From the NCBI RefSeq assembly GCF_000377205.1, contig NZ_KB897907.1, forward strand, positions 62,001 to 126,000: a DNA stretch of 64,000 nucleotides, read 5' to 3'. Of the stretch, positions 1-8,386 are shown in pieces. Under the pieces are notes generated by a model. It did no database searches and was not told where the DNA came from. It saw only the letters and a list, made by a program, of their open reading frames with translations. Source of the stretch: Thioalkalivibrio sp. ALJ3 (GTDB taxonomy: Bacteria > Pseudomonadota > Gammaproteobacteria > Ectothiorhodospirales > Ectothiorhodospiraceae). A program made the translations under genes and the position numbers. Positions within the stretch are counted from its first letter, which is position 1. Each line of letters starts with the position of its first letter.

Positions 1-83
1 AGTACCTGACCATCTTCGGACGCCGCGGTGGCAGCGCCATGGCCGCGGCGGCCATCAACGCCTTTGCGAGTGACCGGATATGA
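1..83 (+). CDS. cobH: Precorrin-8X methylmutase, C-terminal end (partial)
   Basis: Only the last 26 codons are inside the window, in the frame that ends with TGA at 81-83. The tail contains GRRGGSAMAAAAINAFA, which matches the conserved C-terminus of CobH/CbiC precorrin-8X methylmutases. That enzyme moves the C11 methyl to C12 to form hydrogenobyrinate in cobalamin synthesis. The stop overlaps the cobI start (ATGA), so the two are translationally coupled. The call rests on a short tail and on the following cobI. Confidence 0.8.
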   Translation, partial: YLTIFGRRGGSAMAAAAINAFASDRI

Positions 84-835
84 CGACTTCTTCCCCTGTG
101 AATGCATCCCCGGAGGCGGGCTGCCTGTATGGAGTCGGCACCGGGCCTGGCGATCCCGAGTTGCTGACGTTGAAGGCCGCGCGCCTGATCGCACAGAGCC
201 CGGTAGTGGCCTACTTCTGCCGCCGCGGCGGGCGCGGTCAGGCCCGTGCGATCGTGGATGCCCACCTGGGTACCGGGCAGTGCGAGATGCCGCTGGAGTA
301 CCCGGTGACCAACGAGATTCCGCACGGCTCCGAGGAATACCGCCGCTGCATCGAGCAGTTCTTCGACGCTTGTGCCGAACAGCTGGCGGCCGAACTGGAA
401 GCCGGGCGCTCGGTCGTGGTGCTGAACGAGGGCGACCCGTTCTTCTACGGCTCCTTCATGCACGTATACCTGCGGCTCAAGGAGCGCTTTCGCACGAGTA
501 TTGTGCCCGGAGTGACTTCGATGATGGCCTCTGCCGCCCAACTGCCAACTCCGTTGACCATGCGCGATGACCTGCTGACGGTGATCCCGGGCACGATGCC
601 GATGGACGATCTGCGCCAGGCCCTGCAGGGGACGGATGCAGCGGTCATCATGAAAGTGGGGACCCATCGCGATGCGGTGGTCGGTGTCCTGCAGGAGCTG
701 GGGCTGAGTGAGCGCGCCTGGTACGTGGAACGCGCGAGCACTGCCGAGGAGCGGGTCCTGCCGCTGTCCGAGATCCCGGAACGGGTGCCCTATTTCTCGA
801 TGATCGTGATCCCCGGGCGAGGGGTTCGGCGATGA
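80..835 (+). CDS. cobI: Precorrin-2 C20-methyltransferase
   Basis: This 251-residue protein is a SAM-dependent tetrapyrrole methylase. It methylates C20 of precorrin-2 to give precorrin-3A, an early step of corrin ring synthesis in the cytosol. It shows the N-terminal signature GVGTGPGDPELLTLKA and the second conserved block EGDPFFYGS, and its length is normal for CobI/CbiL. The start overlaps the cobH stop and its end overlaps the cobJ start by 4 bp, so it sits in a tight cob operon. Oxygen-dependent and oxygen-independent versions of this enzyme are hard to tell apart from sequence alone. Confidence 0.93.
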   Translation: MTTSSPVNASPEAGCLYGVGTGPGDPELLTLKAARLIAQSPVVAYFCRRGGRGQARAIVDAHLGTGQCEMPLEYPVTNEIPHGSEEYRRCIEQFFDACAEQLAAELEAGRSVVVLNEGDPFFYGSFMHVYLRLKERFRTSIVPGVTSMMASAAQLPTPLTMRDDLLTVIPGTMPMDDLRQALQGTDAAVIMKVGTHRDAVVGVLQELGLSERAWYVERASTAEERVLPLSEIPERVPYFSMIVIPGRGVRR

Positions 836-1623
836 TCGGGGATGGCGGTCCGGTGGTCGGTCGGTTGAGTGTGGTCGGGGTGGGTCCGGCGGGGCCGGAA
901 TGGATCACACCGGAGGTCGCTGCCCGTCTCGAAGCGGCCACCGATCTGGTGGGGTACGGGCCGTACCTGGAACGGATTGCGGGCCCTCATCACCGTGTTC
1001 ACGCCTCGGATAACCGCGAGGAACTGGCGCGTGCGATGCACGCCCTGGACATGGCCGCCGAGGGGCGGGACGTGGTCGTGGTCTCGGGGGGCGACCCGGG
1101 TGTATTCGCCATGGCGGCGGCGATCTTCGAGGCGCTGGAAGGGGCGCAGGCACAACGCTGGGCGGGAGTCGAGGTGGACGTGACTCCCGGGGTCTCGGCG
1201 ATGCAGGCCGCCGCCGCGCGGCTGGGTGCGCCGCTGGGCAACGATTTCTGCGTGATTTCGCTGTCGGACAACCTCAAGCCGTGGTCGCTGATCCAGCGCC
1301 GGGTGCGGCTGGCGGCCGAGGCCGACTTCGCCATGGCGTTCTATAACCCGATCTCGCGCGCGCGACCATGGCAGCTGGGGGAGGCCCTGGGCATCGTGCG
1401 CGAGGCCCAGGGGCCGGACACCCTGGTCGTGCTGGCCACCGCGGTGGGCCGCGGCGAGCGCGAAGACGTGCAGATCTCCACCCTCGGCGAGGTGGACCCG
1501 ACGACGGCGAACATGAGCACGCTGGTGATCGTGGGCGCCGCCTCGACCCGGGTGCTGGAGCGCCCCTCCGGCCGGCGGCACGTGTACACCCCGCGCTATG
1601 TCGAGTCGGCGGAGTCGCGGTGA
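832..1623 (+). CDS. cobJ: Precorrin-3B C17-methyltransferase
   Basis: This 263-residue tetrapyrrole methylase of the CobJ/CbiH type catalyses C17 methylation linked to ring contraction in cobalamin synthesis. It has a glycine-rich start (GVGPAGPEWITPE), the SAM-site block VVSGGDPGVFAMA, and a late NPISRARPWQ block typical of CbiH. The ATG overlaps the cobI stop (ATGA). Its 3' end overlaps the 3' end of the oppositely oriented cobK by 28 bp, so the two genes converge with no intergenic terminator. Confidence 0.92.
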   Translation: MIGDGGPVVGRLSVVGVGPAGPEWITPEVAARLEAATDLVGYGPYLERIAGPHHRVHASDNREELARAMHALDMAAEGRDVVVVSGGDPGVFAMAAAIFEALEGAQAQRWAGVEVDVTPGVSAMQAAAARLGAPLGNDFCVISLSDNLKPWSLIQRRVRLAAEADFAMAFYNPISRARPWQLGEALGIVREAQGPDTLVVLATAVGRGEREDVQISTLGEVDPTTANMSTLVIVGAASTRVLERPSGRRHVYTPRYVESAESR

Positions 1624-2414
1624 ACGCGCGCGAGGTCTTCCAGCCACTCCAGGGTGGCTTGCGGGGCGTGGAAGCGGGGCACCCCGGGGGCGTCCGGCGG
1701 CCGGTCCACCATCACCACCGGGATGCCGCGTTCGCGTGCGGCCTGCAGCTTGGGGGCGGTGGCCTCGCCGCCGCTGTCCTTGGTGACCAGCACGTCGATG
1801 GCGTGGGTCTCCAGCAGCCGGTGCTCGTCGGCCAGGCTGAACGGGCCGCGGGCCCGCAGCCAGGTGACCCGGGGCAGCGCCGGCGGCGGTTCCGGCAGGT
1901 CGATGGTGCGGATCACGTAGTCCAGTTCGGGCGCCGCCTCGAAGGCCTCCAGGTGCTGGCGCCCGGTGGTGATGAGCACGCGCCGGCCGAGGCCGGGGAG
2001 CGCGCGGGCGGCGGCCTCCAGGTCGGGCACGCGCAGCCAGTGATCCCCGGGGCCGGCCTGCCACGGCGGCCGGGTCAGCCGGGCCAGGGGTACGCCGGCG
2101 CGGCGCGTGGCGGCGACGGCATTGGCCGAGATCTGCCACGCGAACGGGTGGGTGGCGTCCACCACGGCGTCGATGGCGTGGTCGCGCAGCCAGGCGGCGA
2201 GGCCGTCGGCGCCGCCGAACCCGCCGGTGCGCCGCGGCAGTCGCGAGGGCGCGGGCCTGCGCGTGCGTCCGGCCAGCGACACGGTGGCGTGCAGCCGCGG
2301 GTGGCCGTCCAGCAGCGGTTCCAGTGCCGCGGCCTCGGTGGTGCCGCCCAGCAGCAGGATCTGCCGCGGGCGCGCCGCCCCGGTGCCGGTATCGGAGGAT
2401 GAACGGGAGCTCAT
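1596..2414 (-). CDS. cobK: Precorrin-6A reductase
   Basis: This 272-residue NADPH-dependent reductase converts precorrin-6A to precorrin-6B. It has the Rossmann start LLLGGTTEA and the family block DATHPFAWQIS. The open frame continues far upstream on the minus strand, but the protein match begins just after the ATG at 2412-2414, so that start was chosen. The start codon overlaps the divergent cobL start by 2 bp, and the 3' end overlaps cobJ by 28 bp. It is therefore an inverted gene wedged between two plus-strand cob genes, which is unusual inside a cob operon and leaves almost no room for a promoter outside coding DNA. Confidence 0.9.
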   Translation of the reverse strand: MSSRSSSDTGTGAARPRQILLLGGTTEAAALEPLLDGHPRLHATVSLAGRTRRPAPSRLPRRTGGFGGADGLAAWLRDHAIDAVVDATHPFAWQISANAVAATRRAGVPLARLTRPPWQAGPGDHWLRVPDLEAAARALPGLGRRVLITTGRQHLEAFEAAPELDYVIRTIDLPEPPPALPRVTWLRARGPFSLADEHRLLETHAIDVLVTKDSGGEATAPKLQAARERGIPVVMVDRPPDAPGVPRFHAPQATLEWLEDLARVHRDSADST

Positions 2415-3654
2415 GAGGATGACCAGTCTAGCCACGAACGAGGAGCGAGCGCCATGGCTGAACATCGTCGGCGTGGGCGCGGGGGGACTCGCCGGGCTGG
2501 CCCCGGATGCCCGCATGGCGCTGGACACGGCGGCGACGGTGATCGGCGGCGCGCGGCATCTGGAGATGCTGCCGGAGCGGCCGGGGCAGGAGCGCCTGGT
2601 GTGGCCGTCGCCGCTGGAGACTGCGCTGGACTGGATCGAGGCGCGCGCCGGGCAGCCGCTGTGCGTGCTCGCCAGCGGCGACCCCTTCTGGTTCGGGGTG
2701 GGCGCGACCCTGATGCGGCGTTTTCCGGTCGCGCAGACCTGCGTCTGGCCGGCGCCCTCGGCGTTCAGTCTGGCCGCTGCGCGCATGGGCTGGCCGCTGC
2801 AGCAGACCCGCTGCCTGTCGGTGCACGGCCGGCCGATGGAGGCGCTGCGGCCCTGGCTGCATGACGGCGCGCGGCTGCTGATCCTGAGCCGCGACGGGGA
2901 TACCCCGGCGGAACTGGCGCACTGGCTGACCGGGCTCGGCTTTGGCGATTCCACCCTGACCGTGCTGCAGTCGCTGGGCGCGGACCGCGAGGCGGTCGTC
3001 AGCGCGCGCGCCGGGGCCTGGCCGGAGGTCGCGATCGAGGCGCTGAACACCGTGGCGCTGGAATGCCGGGCCGATCCGGCGGCGCAGGTGCTGGCGGCCA
3101 GTGCCGGCCGGCCGGAGGCGCAGTTCGAGCAGGACGGCCAGATCACCAAGCGCGAGGTGCGGGCGGTGGCGCTGGCCCTGCTGGCGCCCGGACGCGGCGA
3201 ACGGCTGTGGGACGTGGGCGCCGGCTCCGGAGCCATCGGCATCGAGTGGATGCTGGCGGATCCGGCCAACACCGCCGTGGCGATCGAGCCGCGCGCGGAG
3301 CGCCTGGAACGCATCGCGCGAAATGCCAGCACGCTGGGGGTGCCGGCGCTGCGCCGCATCCACGGGCGGGCGCCGGAGGTATTGAAAGACCTGCCGCCAC
3401 CCGACGCGATCTTCATCGGCGGCGGGCTGACCACGCCGGGGCTGGTGGAGCACTGCATGGACCAGCTGCGCCCGGGCGGGCGGCTGGTCGCCAGCAGCGT
3501 GACCGTGGAAGGGGATGCGGTGCTGGCGGCGGCGCACGAGCGCCACGGCGGCGAGCTCACGCGGATCAACGTCAGCCGCGCGGAGCCGCTGGGCGGCATG
3601 GCCGGCTGGAAGCCGCTGCGGCCGGTGACCCTGTGGTCGCTGCGCCGGAGCTGA
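2413..3654 (+). CDS. cobL: Bifunctional precorrin-6Y C5,15-methyltransferase (decarboxylating)
   Basis: This 413-residue fusion joins a CbiE methylase (about residues 15-215, with [10 protein letters not shown] and [12 protein letters not shown]) to a CbiT methyltransferase (about 220-413, with the SAM loop [13 protein letters not shown]). Together they methylate C5 and C15 and decarboxylate the C12 acetate of precorrin-6B. The frame is open much further upstream, but homology starts after ATG 2413; ATG 2419 is an alternative two codons later. The start codon overlaps that of divergent cobK, so any promoter lies within the neighbouring coding sequence. Confidence 0.92.
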   Translation: MRMTSLATNEERAPWLNIVGVGAGGLAGLAPDARMALDTAATVIGGARHLEMLPERPGQERLVWPSPLETALDWIEARAGQPLCVLASGDPFWFGVGATLMRRFPVAQTCVWPAPSAFSLAAARMGWPLQQTRCLSVHGRPMEALRPWLHDGARLLILSRDGDTPAELAHWLTGLGFGDSTLTVLQSLGADREAVVSARAGAWPEVAIEALNTVALECRADPAAQVLAASAGRPEAQFEQDGQITKREVRAVALALLAPGRGERLWDVGAGSGAIGIEWMLADPANTAVAIEPRAERLERIARNASTLGVPALRRIHGRAPEVLKDLPPPDAIFIGGGLTTPGLVEHCMDQLRPGGRLVASSVTVEGDAVLAAAHERHGGELTRINVSRAEPLGGMAGWKPLRPVTLWSLRRS

Positions 3655-4112
3655 GGGAAACGCTGAGCGGGGCACGTGTCCGGGTGACCCCCGGCGTCGG
3701 CTTCGCCTCGGCCTGCACGGCCGGCGAGCTGGAGGCACTGGTTCGCGAGGTGCTGGCCGAGGCGCACGCCATGTTGCGGACGGGGGGCGCCGAGGCGGTC
3801 GTGACCCGGCAGCTGGCGGCCCCGGCGCACAAGGGCGACAGCCCGGTGCTGTTGACGGCCGCGCGAGACCTGGAGCTGGAGCCGGTGTTCGCGTCGGCAG
3901 CCGCGCTGGTCAAGCACGACGCTGCCCTGCCCACGGACTCGCCGCGCTCGCGTGCCGCCGCTGGGGTCGGTTCGGTGGCGGAGGCGGCGGCGCTGGAGGT
4001 GGCCGGCGACGGGGCGCGCCTGCTGCTGCCGCGGCGGCTCTCCGCGCGGGCGAGCTGCGCGGTGGCGGTGCGCACGGGGAACGGGACGGACGAGCTTCTC
4101 GAGGAGTGGTGA
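3633..4112 (+). CDS. cobE: CobE/CbiG C-terminal-domain protein
   Basis: This roughly 159-residue protein resembles CobE and the C-terminal domain of CbiG, small proteins that assist corrin synthesis and may bind the precursor. Visible blocks are [16 protein letters not shown] near the start and [11 protein letters not shown] in the second half. There is no ATG at the right place. GTG 3633 (overlapping the end of cobL by 22 bp) is used here and GTG 3684 is the main alternative. The stop TGA shares a base with the cobM start (TGATG), supporting coupled translation. The family call is reasonable; the exact start is unsure. Confidence 0.75.
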   Translation: MVAAPELRETLSGARVRVTPGVGFASACTAGELEALVREVLAEAHAMLRTGGAEAVVTRQLAAPAHKGDSPVLLTAARDLELEPVFASAAALVKHDAALPTDSPRSRAAAGVGSVAEAAALEVAGDGARLLLPRRLSARASCAVAVRTGNGTDELLEEW

Positions 4113-4876
4113 TGACGGTTCATTTTGTCGGAGCGGGGCCGGGTGCGGCCGATCTGCTGACCTTGCGCGGGAGGGATCGCATCGCGGCCTGCCCGGTGTG
4201 CCTGTATGCCGGTTCGCTGGTGCCGGAGGCGGTGCTGGATCATGTGCCGGAGGGGGCACGCGTCGTCAACACCGCGCCGCTGACGCTGGACGCGATCATG
4301 GAGGAAATCGAACGTGCCCACGCGGCGGGTCAGGACGTGGCGCGGTTGCACTCCGGCGATTTGTCGGTTTACAGCGCGCTGGGGGAGCAGATCCGCCGGC
4401 TGGAGGCGGCCGGGATCGACTACAGCATCACGCCCGGCGTGCCGGCGTTCTCCGCTGCCGCCGCGACTCTGGGGCGGGAACTGACGGTGCCGGAGGTGGC
4501 GCAGTCGGTGGTGCTGACGCGTACGCCGGGACGGGCGTCCTCCATGCCGGAGCGCGAACGGCTGGCGAGCTTTGCCGCCACTGGGGCGACCCTCGCGATC
4601 CACCTATCGCTGCACAATATCGAGACCGTGGTCGAGGACCTGCGGCCGCACTATGGCTGCGACTGCCCGGTGGCGATCGTGTTTCGCGCCAGCTGGCCGG
4701 ACGAGACCGTGGTGCGCGGTACGCTGGGGAATATCGCGGAACGGGCGCAGGCCCTGACCATGCGGCGCTCGGCGCTGATCCTGGTGGGCCCGGCTCTGGA
4801 TCCGGGCGATTTCCGCGACAGTGCGCTGTACGACCCGGCGCATGTGCGCCGCTACCGTGGCATGGATGGCGACTGA
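4112..4876 (+). CDS. cobM: Precorrin-4 C11-methyltransferase
   Basis: This 254-residue tetrapyrrole methylase of the CobM/CbiF family methylates C11 of precorrin-4. It shows [15 protein letters not shown] at the N-terminus and [14 protein letters not shown] for the substrate/SAM pocket. GTG codons at 4106 and 4109 are in frame, but ATG 4112 has GAGGAG at good spacing and overlaps the previous stop as TGATG, so it is preferred. This is the last gene of the cob run; a hairpin at 4899-4921 follows before the convergent cytochrome gene. Confidence 0.93.
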   Translation: MTVHFVGAGPGAADLLTLRGRDRIAACPVCLYAGSLVPEAVLDHVPEGARVVNTAPLTLDAIMEEIERAHAAGQDVARLHSGDLSVYSALGEQIRRLEAAGIDYSITPGVPAFSAAAATLGRELTVPEVAQSVVLTRTPGRASSMPERERLASFAATGATLAIHLSLHNIETVVEDLRPHYGCDCPVAIVFRASWPDETVVRGTLGNIAERAQALTMRRSALILVGPALDPGDFRDSALYDPAHVRRYRGMDGD

Positions 4877-4898
4877 GTGTCGGGCGGCTGATCGGGAA

Positions 4899-4921
4899 AG
4901 GGGCCGCCAAGCGGCGGCCCC
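4899..4921. terminator. GC-rich hairpin between convergent genes
   Basis: An inverted repeat GGGGCCGCC / GGCGGCCCC with a short loop lies between the convergent ends of cobM and the cytochrome c' gene. It lacks a long T-run on either side, so it may be a weak bidirectional terminator or only an mRNA-end stabiliser. Confidence 0.5.
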
Positions 4922-4936
4922 GGGTGTCAGAGTGAT

Positions 4937-5500
4937 TCAGCGACGGCGGTAGTTGTCGTGGCAGGCGAGGCACTGGTGGCGCACGCCGTTCAGGACCTCG
5001 GTTGCGCGCACCTGGAAGCTCTCGTCCTCCAAGTCGTCGGCCGCGTCGACTTTTCGTTGCAGCTCGGCCGTGGCCTCGCGGAATGCCGCCTTGTATGCGG
5101 AGAACTCCGGGTCCTCCCAGGCCTTGGGGAGCGCCCCCGGCTCGCCTTCACGAGCCGGTGTCTCCTTTGCGAACCAGGTTTCGATGTCGTCGCCCCTGCG
5201 CGCCAGTTCGCGGGCAAGGTCGGGCAGTTGCCCTGCGAATGGAGCGTCATAGCGCAAGATCTGCTCGATGCTCCGGTAGACGGCCGAATTGCCCTGCATG
5301 CTCTGCTGACGAAAGCGCTGGAAGGCCTCGCTGGCATCGACTCCGGCCGGATCGTCCAGGGTCTCCGCAAAGTCGTCGCCCCAGGGGCCCGGCATCGCGA
5401 CGCTGACCTCGGCGGTGGCCGGGCCTGCCGCGGCAGCCAGTACCAGCACGGCGGTGAGGGCGGTGGTCAGAGCTTGATGGGTGGATTGCGTCCGTTTCAT
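4937..5500 (-). CDS. Cytochrome c' (class II c-type cytochrome)
   Basis: This 187-residue exported protein has an N-terminal signal peptide (MKRTQ, then a hydrophobic stretch ending near ATA-E at about residue 30). A single haem motif CLACH sits at residues 177-181, only six residues from the C-terminus, which is the hallmark of cytochromes c'. The body is helical and rich in charged residues. Such periplasmic cytochromes bind NO or CO or act as small electron carriers. The gene lies 19 bp downstream of the porin on the same strand, so both should share the B12-riboswitch leader. Its specific role here is unknown. Confidence 0.85.
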   Translation of the reverse strand: MKRTQSTHQALTTALTAVLVLAAAAGPATAEVSVAMPGPWGDDFAETLDDPAGVDASEAFQRFRQQSMQGNSAVYRSIEQILRYDAPFAGQLPDLARELARRGDDIETWFAKETPAREGEPGALPKAWEDPEFSAYKAAFREATAELQRKVDAADDLEDESFQVRATEVLNGVRHQCLACHDNYRRR

Positions 5501-5519
5501 GGCGATTCTCCCTGTTCGT

Positions 5520-6635
5520 TCAGAAGCGGAACTGGTGCTGCAGGTGCAACTCCCAGTCCGAGGTGTCGGCGTCGCGGTCGAACCACACAAGCTGGGTCTT
5601 CTGCCGCTGACCTCGGTGGTACCAGTTCAGGCCGGCGCCCCATTCGCGCTGCCAGCGCTCGTCAGTGCCAAGGTCGTCGCCCGCGTCGTGGCGCAATACG
5701 GCGTGGCGCGCGGCGAACTCCAGTCCCTCCATTGGCAGTGATTGCGCCAGCTCCAGCTCCGCACCCAGGTCGTGGTAGCTCGCGGTCTGGTCTGGCGAGA
5801 CGTCGCGCCGGAAAGCGGCCAGTGAGAGCGAGGTGTGACCAAATTTGATTACGGCATCGGCCGTGGTGGTCACCCAGTCGGCGCGCTGGTTGTCCACGGT
5901 GTCTTCCACACCGCGGCTCCAGTCGCGCAGATGGTTACGGTTGGCGGCCTGTACGCCCACTCCCAGGGCGACGGTGCGCTCCACGGCTTGGCCCACCGTG
6001 GTGTTGTCACGCGGGACCATGCCGACCGGGGCCCATGCGCCGCGTGCGCTGAACAGATGGCCGGATGTGGAGGGGCGATCGTCGCGCTGATCCAGACGCC
6101 CGCGACCGTCAAACACGCCGATGGCCCATGCGCTGTCGTCGCCGGCGCCGCCCAGCAGGGCGATACCGGTGTCGCGGCCGGCCGGAACCTCGAACTGGTT
6201 GCCGGCGATGCTCAGTTCGGTGAACAGGCGGTTGGGTCCGCCGATATCCCGCGACAGGCCAAAGGGGACCGTAAACTGGCCAGCCCGCAGGCCCAGGTGT
6301 TCACCCAGTGCGTACTGCAACCAGATGTCGCGCATGGACAGCTCGCCGCTGCTGAAGTCCGGCTGCAGGCGGAAGCTCAGATCGGGGTGAACCAGAGTTC
6401 CCGAGGTGTCTAGCCAGGCACGGCGGACGTCGAATTCGCTGCTGGAACCGTCCGGGTCGCGGTTATAGCTGTAGCGGCCCTGGATCAGGGGATCCAGGGT
6501 GACTTGAAGCCCGTCATCCGCGTCGCCGAACTCGAAACTGGCCTGCGCGGCGCCGACGCTTGCCGATGTTATCAGGCACAGCATGGACAGCGCCGGGACG
6601 GCATGCCGCACCGGCTGAAGTTGGGCATTTTTCAT
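5520..6635 (-). CDS. Phosphate-selective porin O/P-type outer membrane protein
   Basis: This 371-residue beta-barrel protein has a signal peptide (MKNAQLQPV start, cleavage near AQA-S). Blocks such as RLQPDFSSGELSMRDIWLQY and LRAGQFTVPFGL are typical of the OprO/OprP porin family, and it ends in phenylalanine as outer membrane barrels do. The frame is open upstream, but ATG 6635 follows a purine-rich GGGAG and precedes the signal peptide. A cobalamin riboswitch lies 140-350 bp upstream on the same strand. B12-regulated outer membrane proteins are usually TonB receptors such as BtuB, so a passive porin here is odd; it might admit cobalt or corrinoid. The substrate is not shown by the sequence. 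Confidence 0.82.
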   Translation of the reverse strand: MKNAQLQPVRHAVPALSMLCLITSASVGAAQASFEFGDADDGLQVTLDPLIQGRYSYNRDPDGSSSEFDVRRAWLDTSGTLVHPDLSFRLQPDFSSGELSMRDIWLQYALGEHLGLRAGQFTVPFGLSRDIGGPNRLFTELSIAGNQFEVPAGRDTGIALLGGAGDDSAWAIGVFDGRGRLDQRDDRPSTSGHLFSARGAWAPVGMVPRDNTTVGQAVERTVALGVGVQAANRNHLRDWSRGVEDTVDNQRADWVTTTADAVIKFGHTSLSLAAFRRDVSPDQTASYHDLGAELELAQSLPMEGLEFAARHAVLRHDAGDDLGTDERWQREWGAGLNWYHRGQRQKTQLVWFDRDADTSDWELHLQHQFRF

Positions 6636-6777
6636 TGTTGTGGTGCTCCCTAGGCGCGCTACCCCGCACGCCGTGGATGAAACGACGCCGGAAGCTGGAC
6701 AGGGAGCAGGGGAGGCCGGGCGATGCGAGCACGCCGGTCTGGCCCGCTCGGCCGCCCACCGCGGCGTCGGGTGTCCT

Positions 6778-6985
6778 CCAGGCCGGTCTCCGGACTCGCG
6801 GAGTGGATGCGCGATGCATCCAGGGCGGATCGCCTTCCCGCGGGCATCCCGGGGATGCACCGCAGTGGCATTGGATCCGCCCGTCTCCGCCTACCGTTGC
6901 GGGGGCAGTGCCGGCCTTGCGAATGTCGATTCGCGCACCGGCTTCCCGATTATCCCCGGCGACTGAACGCCGGGGCACCTGGAGA
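6778..6985 (-). ncRNA. Cobalamin (AdoCbl-type) riboswitch
   Basis: Read on the minus strand, the leader of the porin gene contains the conserved cobalamin aptamer blocks in order. They are GGGGATAATCGGGAAGCCGG (about 6958-6939), the core GGCACTGCCCCCGCAACGG (about 6914-6896), a B12-box-like AATGCCACTGC (about 6873-6863), and the closing GAGTCCGGAGACCGGCC (6797-6781). These match the aptamer order of known cobalamin riboswitches. About 140 nt of GC-rich expression platform separates it from the porin ATG at 6635. Binding of cobalamin would be expected to repress the porin and cytochrome c' genes. Confidence 0.92.
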
Positions 6986-7087
6986 GAGGCGAACCGTAAT
7001 TGAACGGTTTGAGGGGGTCAAGGTTGCCCGGGCATCCCGGGAAACGGTGTTTTGGGCGCAAACTCGGCTTCCCCTGGAGGCTGATAA

Positions 7088-7101
7088 TTGATCCAGATCA
7101 T
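7088..7101 (+). promoter_or_regulatory. FNR/ANR-like box upstream of cytochrome c peroxidase
   Basis: The sequence TTGATCCAGATCAT matches the FNR/ANR consensus TTGAT-N4-ATCAA at nine of ten fixed positions. It lies 132 bp before the ccp ATG. Bacterial cytochrome c peroxidases are commonly switched on by FNR-type regulators at low oxygen, so the position makes sense. The distance suggests a long leader or a promoter well upstream. Confidence 0.6.
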
Positions 7102-7232
7102 CCCCGAGCCGGATTTTGATCGCGACCAGGTTCCCACGTCTGTAGGGTGGGTTTCAGGTGGTTTGGACCGAGTCTATATCGGTTCGCACCGATGCCCGCT
7201 TCTCAGATGTCCATTGCTCAAGGGAGACCTGT

Positions 7233-8237
7233 ATGAAAACGCTTTCCGGATTCCGCATGACGGCGCTGGCGGCCTGCGCGGCCGTCGCATTCGGGGCGGC
7301 GGCACCGGCCGTGGCCGATACCGACTATTCCGAATACCGCGACGTGTTCGAGCCGCTGCCGGCGCTGCCGCCGATCCCGGCGGACAACTCGATGACCAAG
7401 GAGAAGATCGAGCTGGGCAAGATGCTGTTCTTCGAACCGCGGATCTCCAGCTCCGGCGTGATCTCCTGCGCGACCTGCCACAACCCGGCGCTGGGCTGGG
7501 CGGACCGCATCCCGCGCGCGGTCGGCCATGACGGCCAGGTCGGCGAACGCAACACCCCGACCGTGCTGAACTCCGGCTTCTTCACCGCGCAGTTCTGGGA
7601 TGGCCGCGAGGACGATCTGGAAGGCCAGGCCCTGGGTCCGATCCAGGACGCGATCGAGATGGCGATGCCGCTGGAGGAGGCGATCGCGCGCCTGGAGGAG
7701 TTCAACGAGTACCAGGAGAAGTTCGAGGCTGCCTATCCTGACTATGACGGCGACAACGTGATCAATACCGACCACGTGGCCAAGGCCCTGGCGACCTTCC
7801 AGCGCACGCTGAACACCCCGAACTCGCCGCTGGATCGCTGGCTGGCCGGGGACGAGGGCGCGATGAGTGATCAGCAGATGCGCGGGATGAAGCTGTTCGC
7901 CGATAACGGCTGCGTGGCCTGCCACAGCGGGCCGGCGCTGACCGACAGCGGTTTCCATCGTATCCAGGTACCGGGCTCGGAGGACAAGGGCCGCTATCTG
8001 GTCACGGGCGATGAGGCCGACAAGTTCGCGTTCAAGACCCCGACGCTGCGCAATGTGGCGCTGACCTACCCCTACATGAACAACGGCGAGACCGCGACGC
8101 TGGACGAGGCGATCCGCATCATGGGGCAGGAGATGCTGGGCATGGAGTTCAGCGATGACGAGGTCGCGGACATCGAGGCCTTCATGCATGCGCTGACCGG
8201 CGAGATGCCGCGCTTCGAGATCCCAGCCCTGCCGTAA
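7233..8237 (+). CDS. ccp: Di-haem cytochrome c peroxidase
   Basis: This 334-residue periplasmic enzyme reduces hydrogen peroxide to water with electrons from small c-type cytochromes. A signal peptide (residues 1 to about 29, ending AVA-D) precedes two haem motifs, CATCH at 79-83 and CVACH at 227-231, in the two-domain layout of the CcpA/MauG family. Length is normal for the peroxidase. AGGGAG lies 7 nt before ATG 7233, which fixes the start over the longer open frame. It has an FNR-like box upstream and a strong terminator downstream, so it is a single-gene unit. Confidence 0.93.
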   Translation: MKTLSGFRMTALAACAAVAFGAAAPAVADTDYSEYRDVFEPLPALPPIPADNSMTKEKIELGKMLFFEPRISSSGVISCATCHNPALGWADRIPRAVGHDGQVGERNTPTVLNSGFFTAQFWDGREDDLEGQALGPIQDAIEMAMPLEEAIARLEEFNEYQEKFEAAYPDYDGDNVINTDHVAKALATFQRTLNTPNSPLDRWLAGDEGAMSDQQMRGMKLFADNGCVACHSGPALTDSGFHRIQVPGSEDKGRYLVTGDEADKFAFKTPTLRNVALTYPYMNNGETATLDEAIRIMGQEMLGMEFSDDEVADIEAFMHALTGEMPRFEIPALP

Positions 8238-8280
8238 ACGCGCACGCGCGTGACCGAATTCTCCTTGTGGGGATCCTTGC

Positions 8281-8306
8281 AGGCCGGGGCTTTGTCCCCG
8301 GCCTTT
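8281..8306 (+). terminator. Rho-independent terminator after ccp
   Basis: A GCCGGGG/CCCCGGC stem with a short loop is followed by TTTTTC. It lies 44 bp after the peroxidase stop and would separate it from gltX. Confidence 0.85.
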
Positions 8307-8386
8307 TTCGTTTCCGGGCGGTCGGTCCGCGGCGCTTCTGCTACCCTGTGCGCCTTTCACGACCACCGGAATCGAGTGTCTGACGC

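Noticed and set aside
1596-4259. An 887-residue minus-strand open frame spanning cobK and the region opposite cobL and cobE
   Set aside because: Only the part downstream of ATG 2414 resembles a protein (CobK). The rest is an open frame caused by high GC opposite strongly coding cobL.
5520-6635. Porin considered as a BtuB-like TonB-dependent receptor because of the B12 riboswitch
   Set aside because: The protein is only 371 residues, has no plug domain or TonB box, and shows OprO/P-type blocks.
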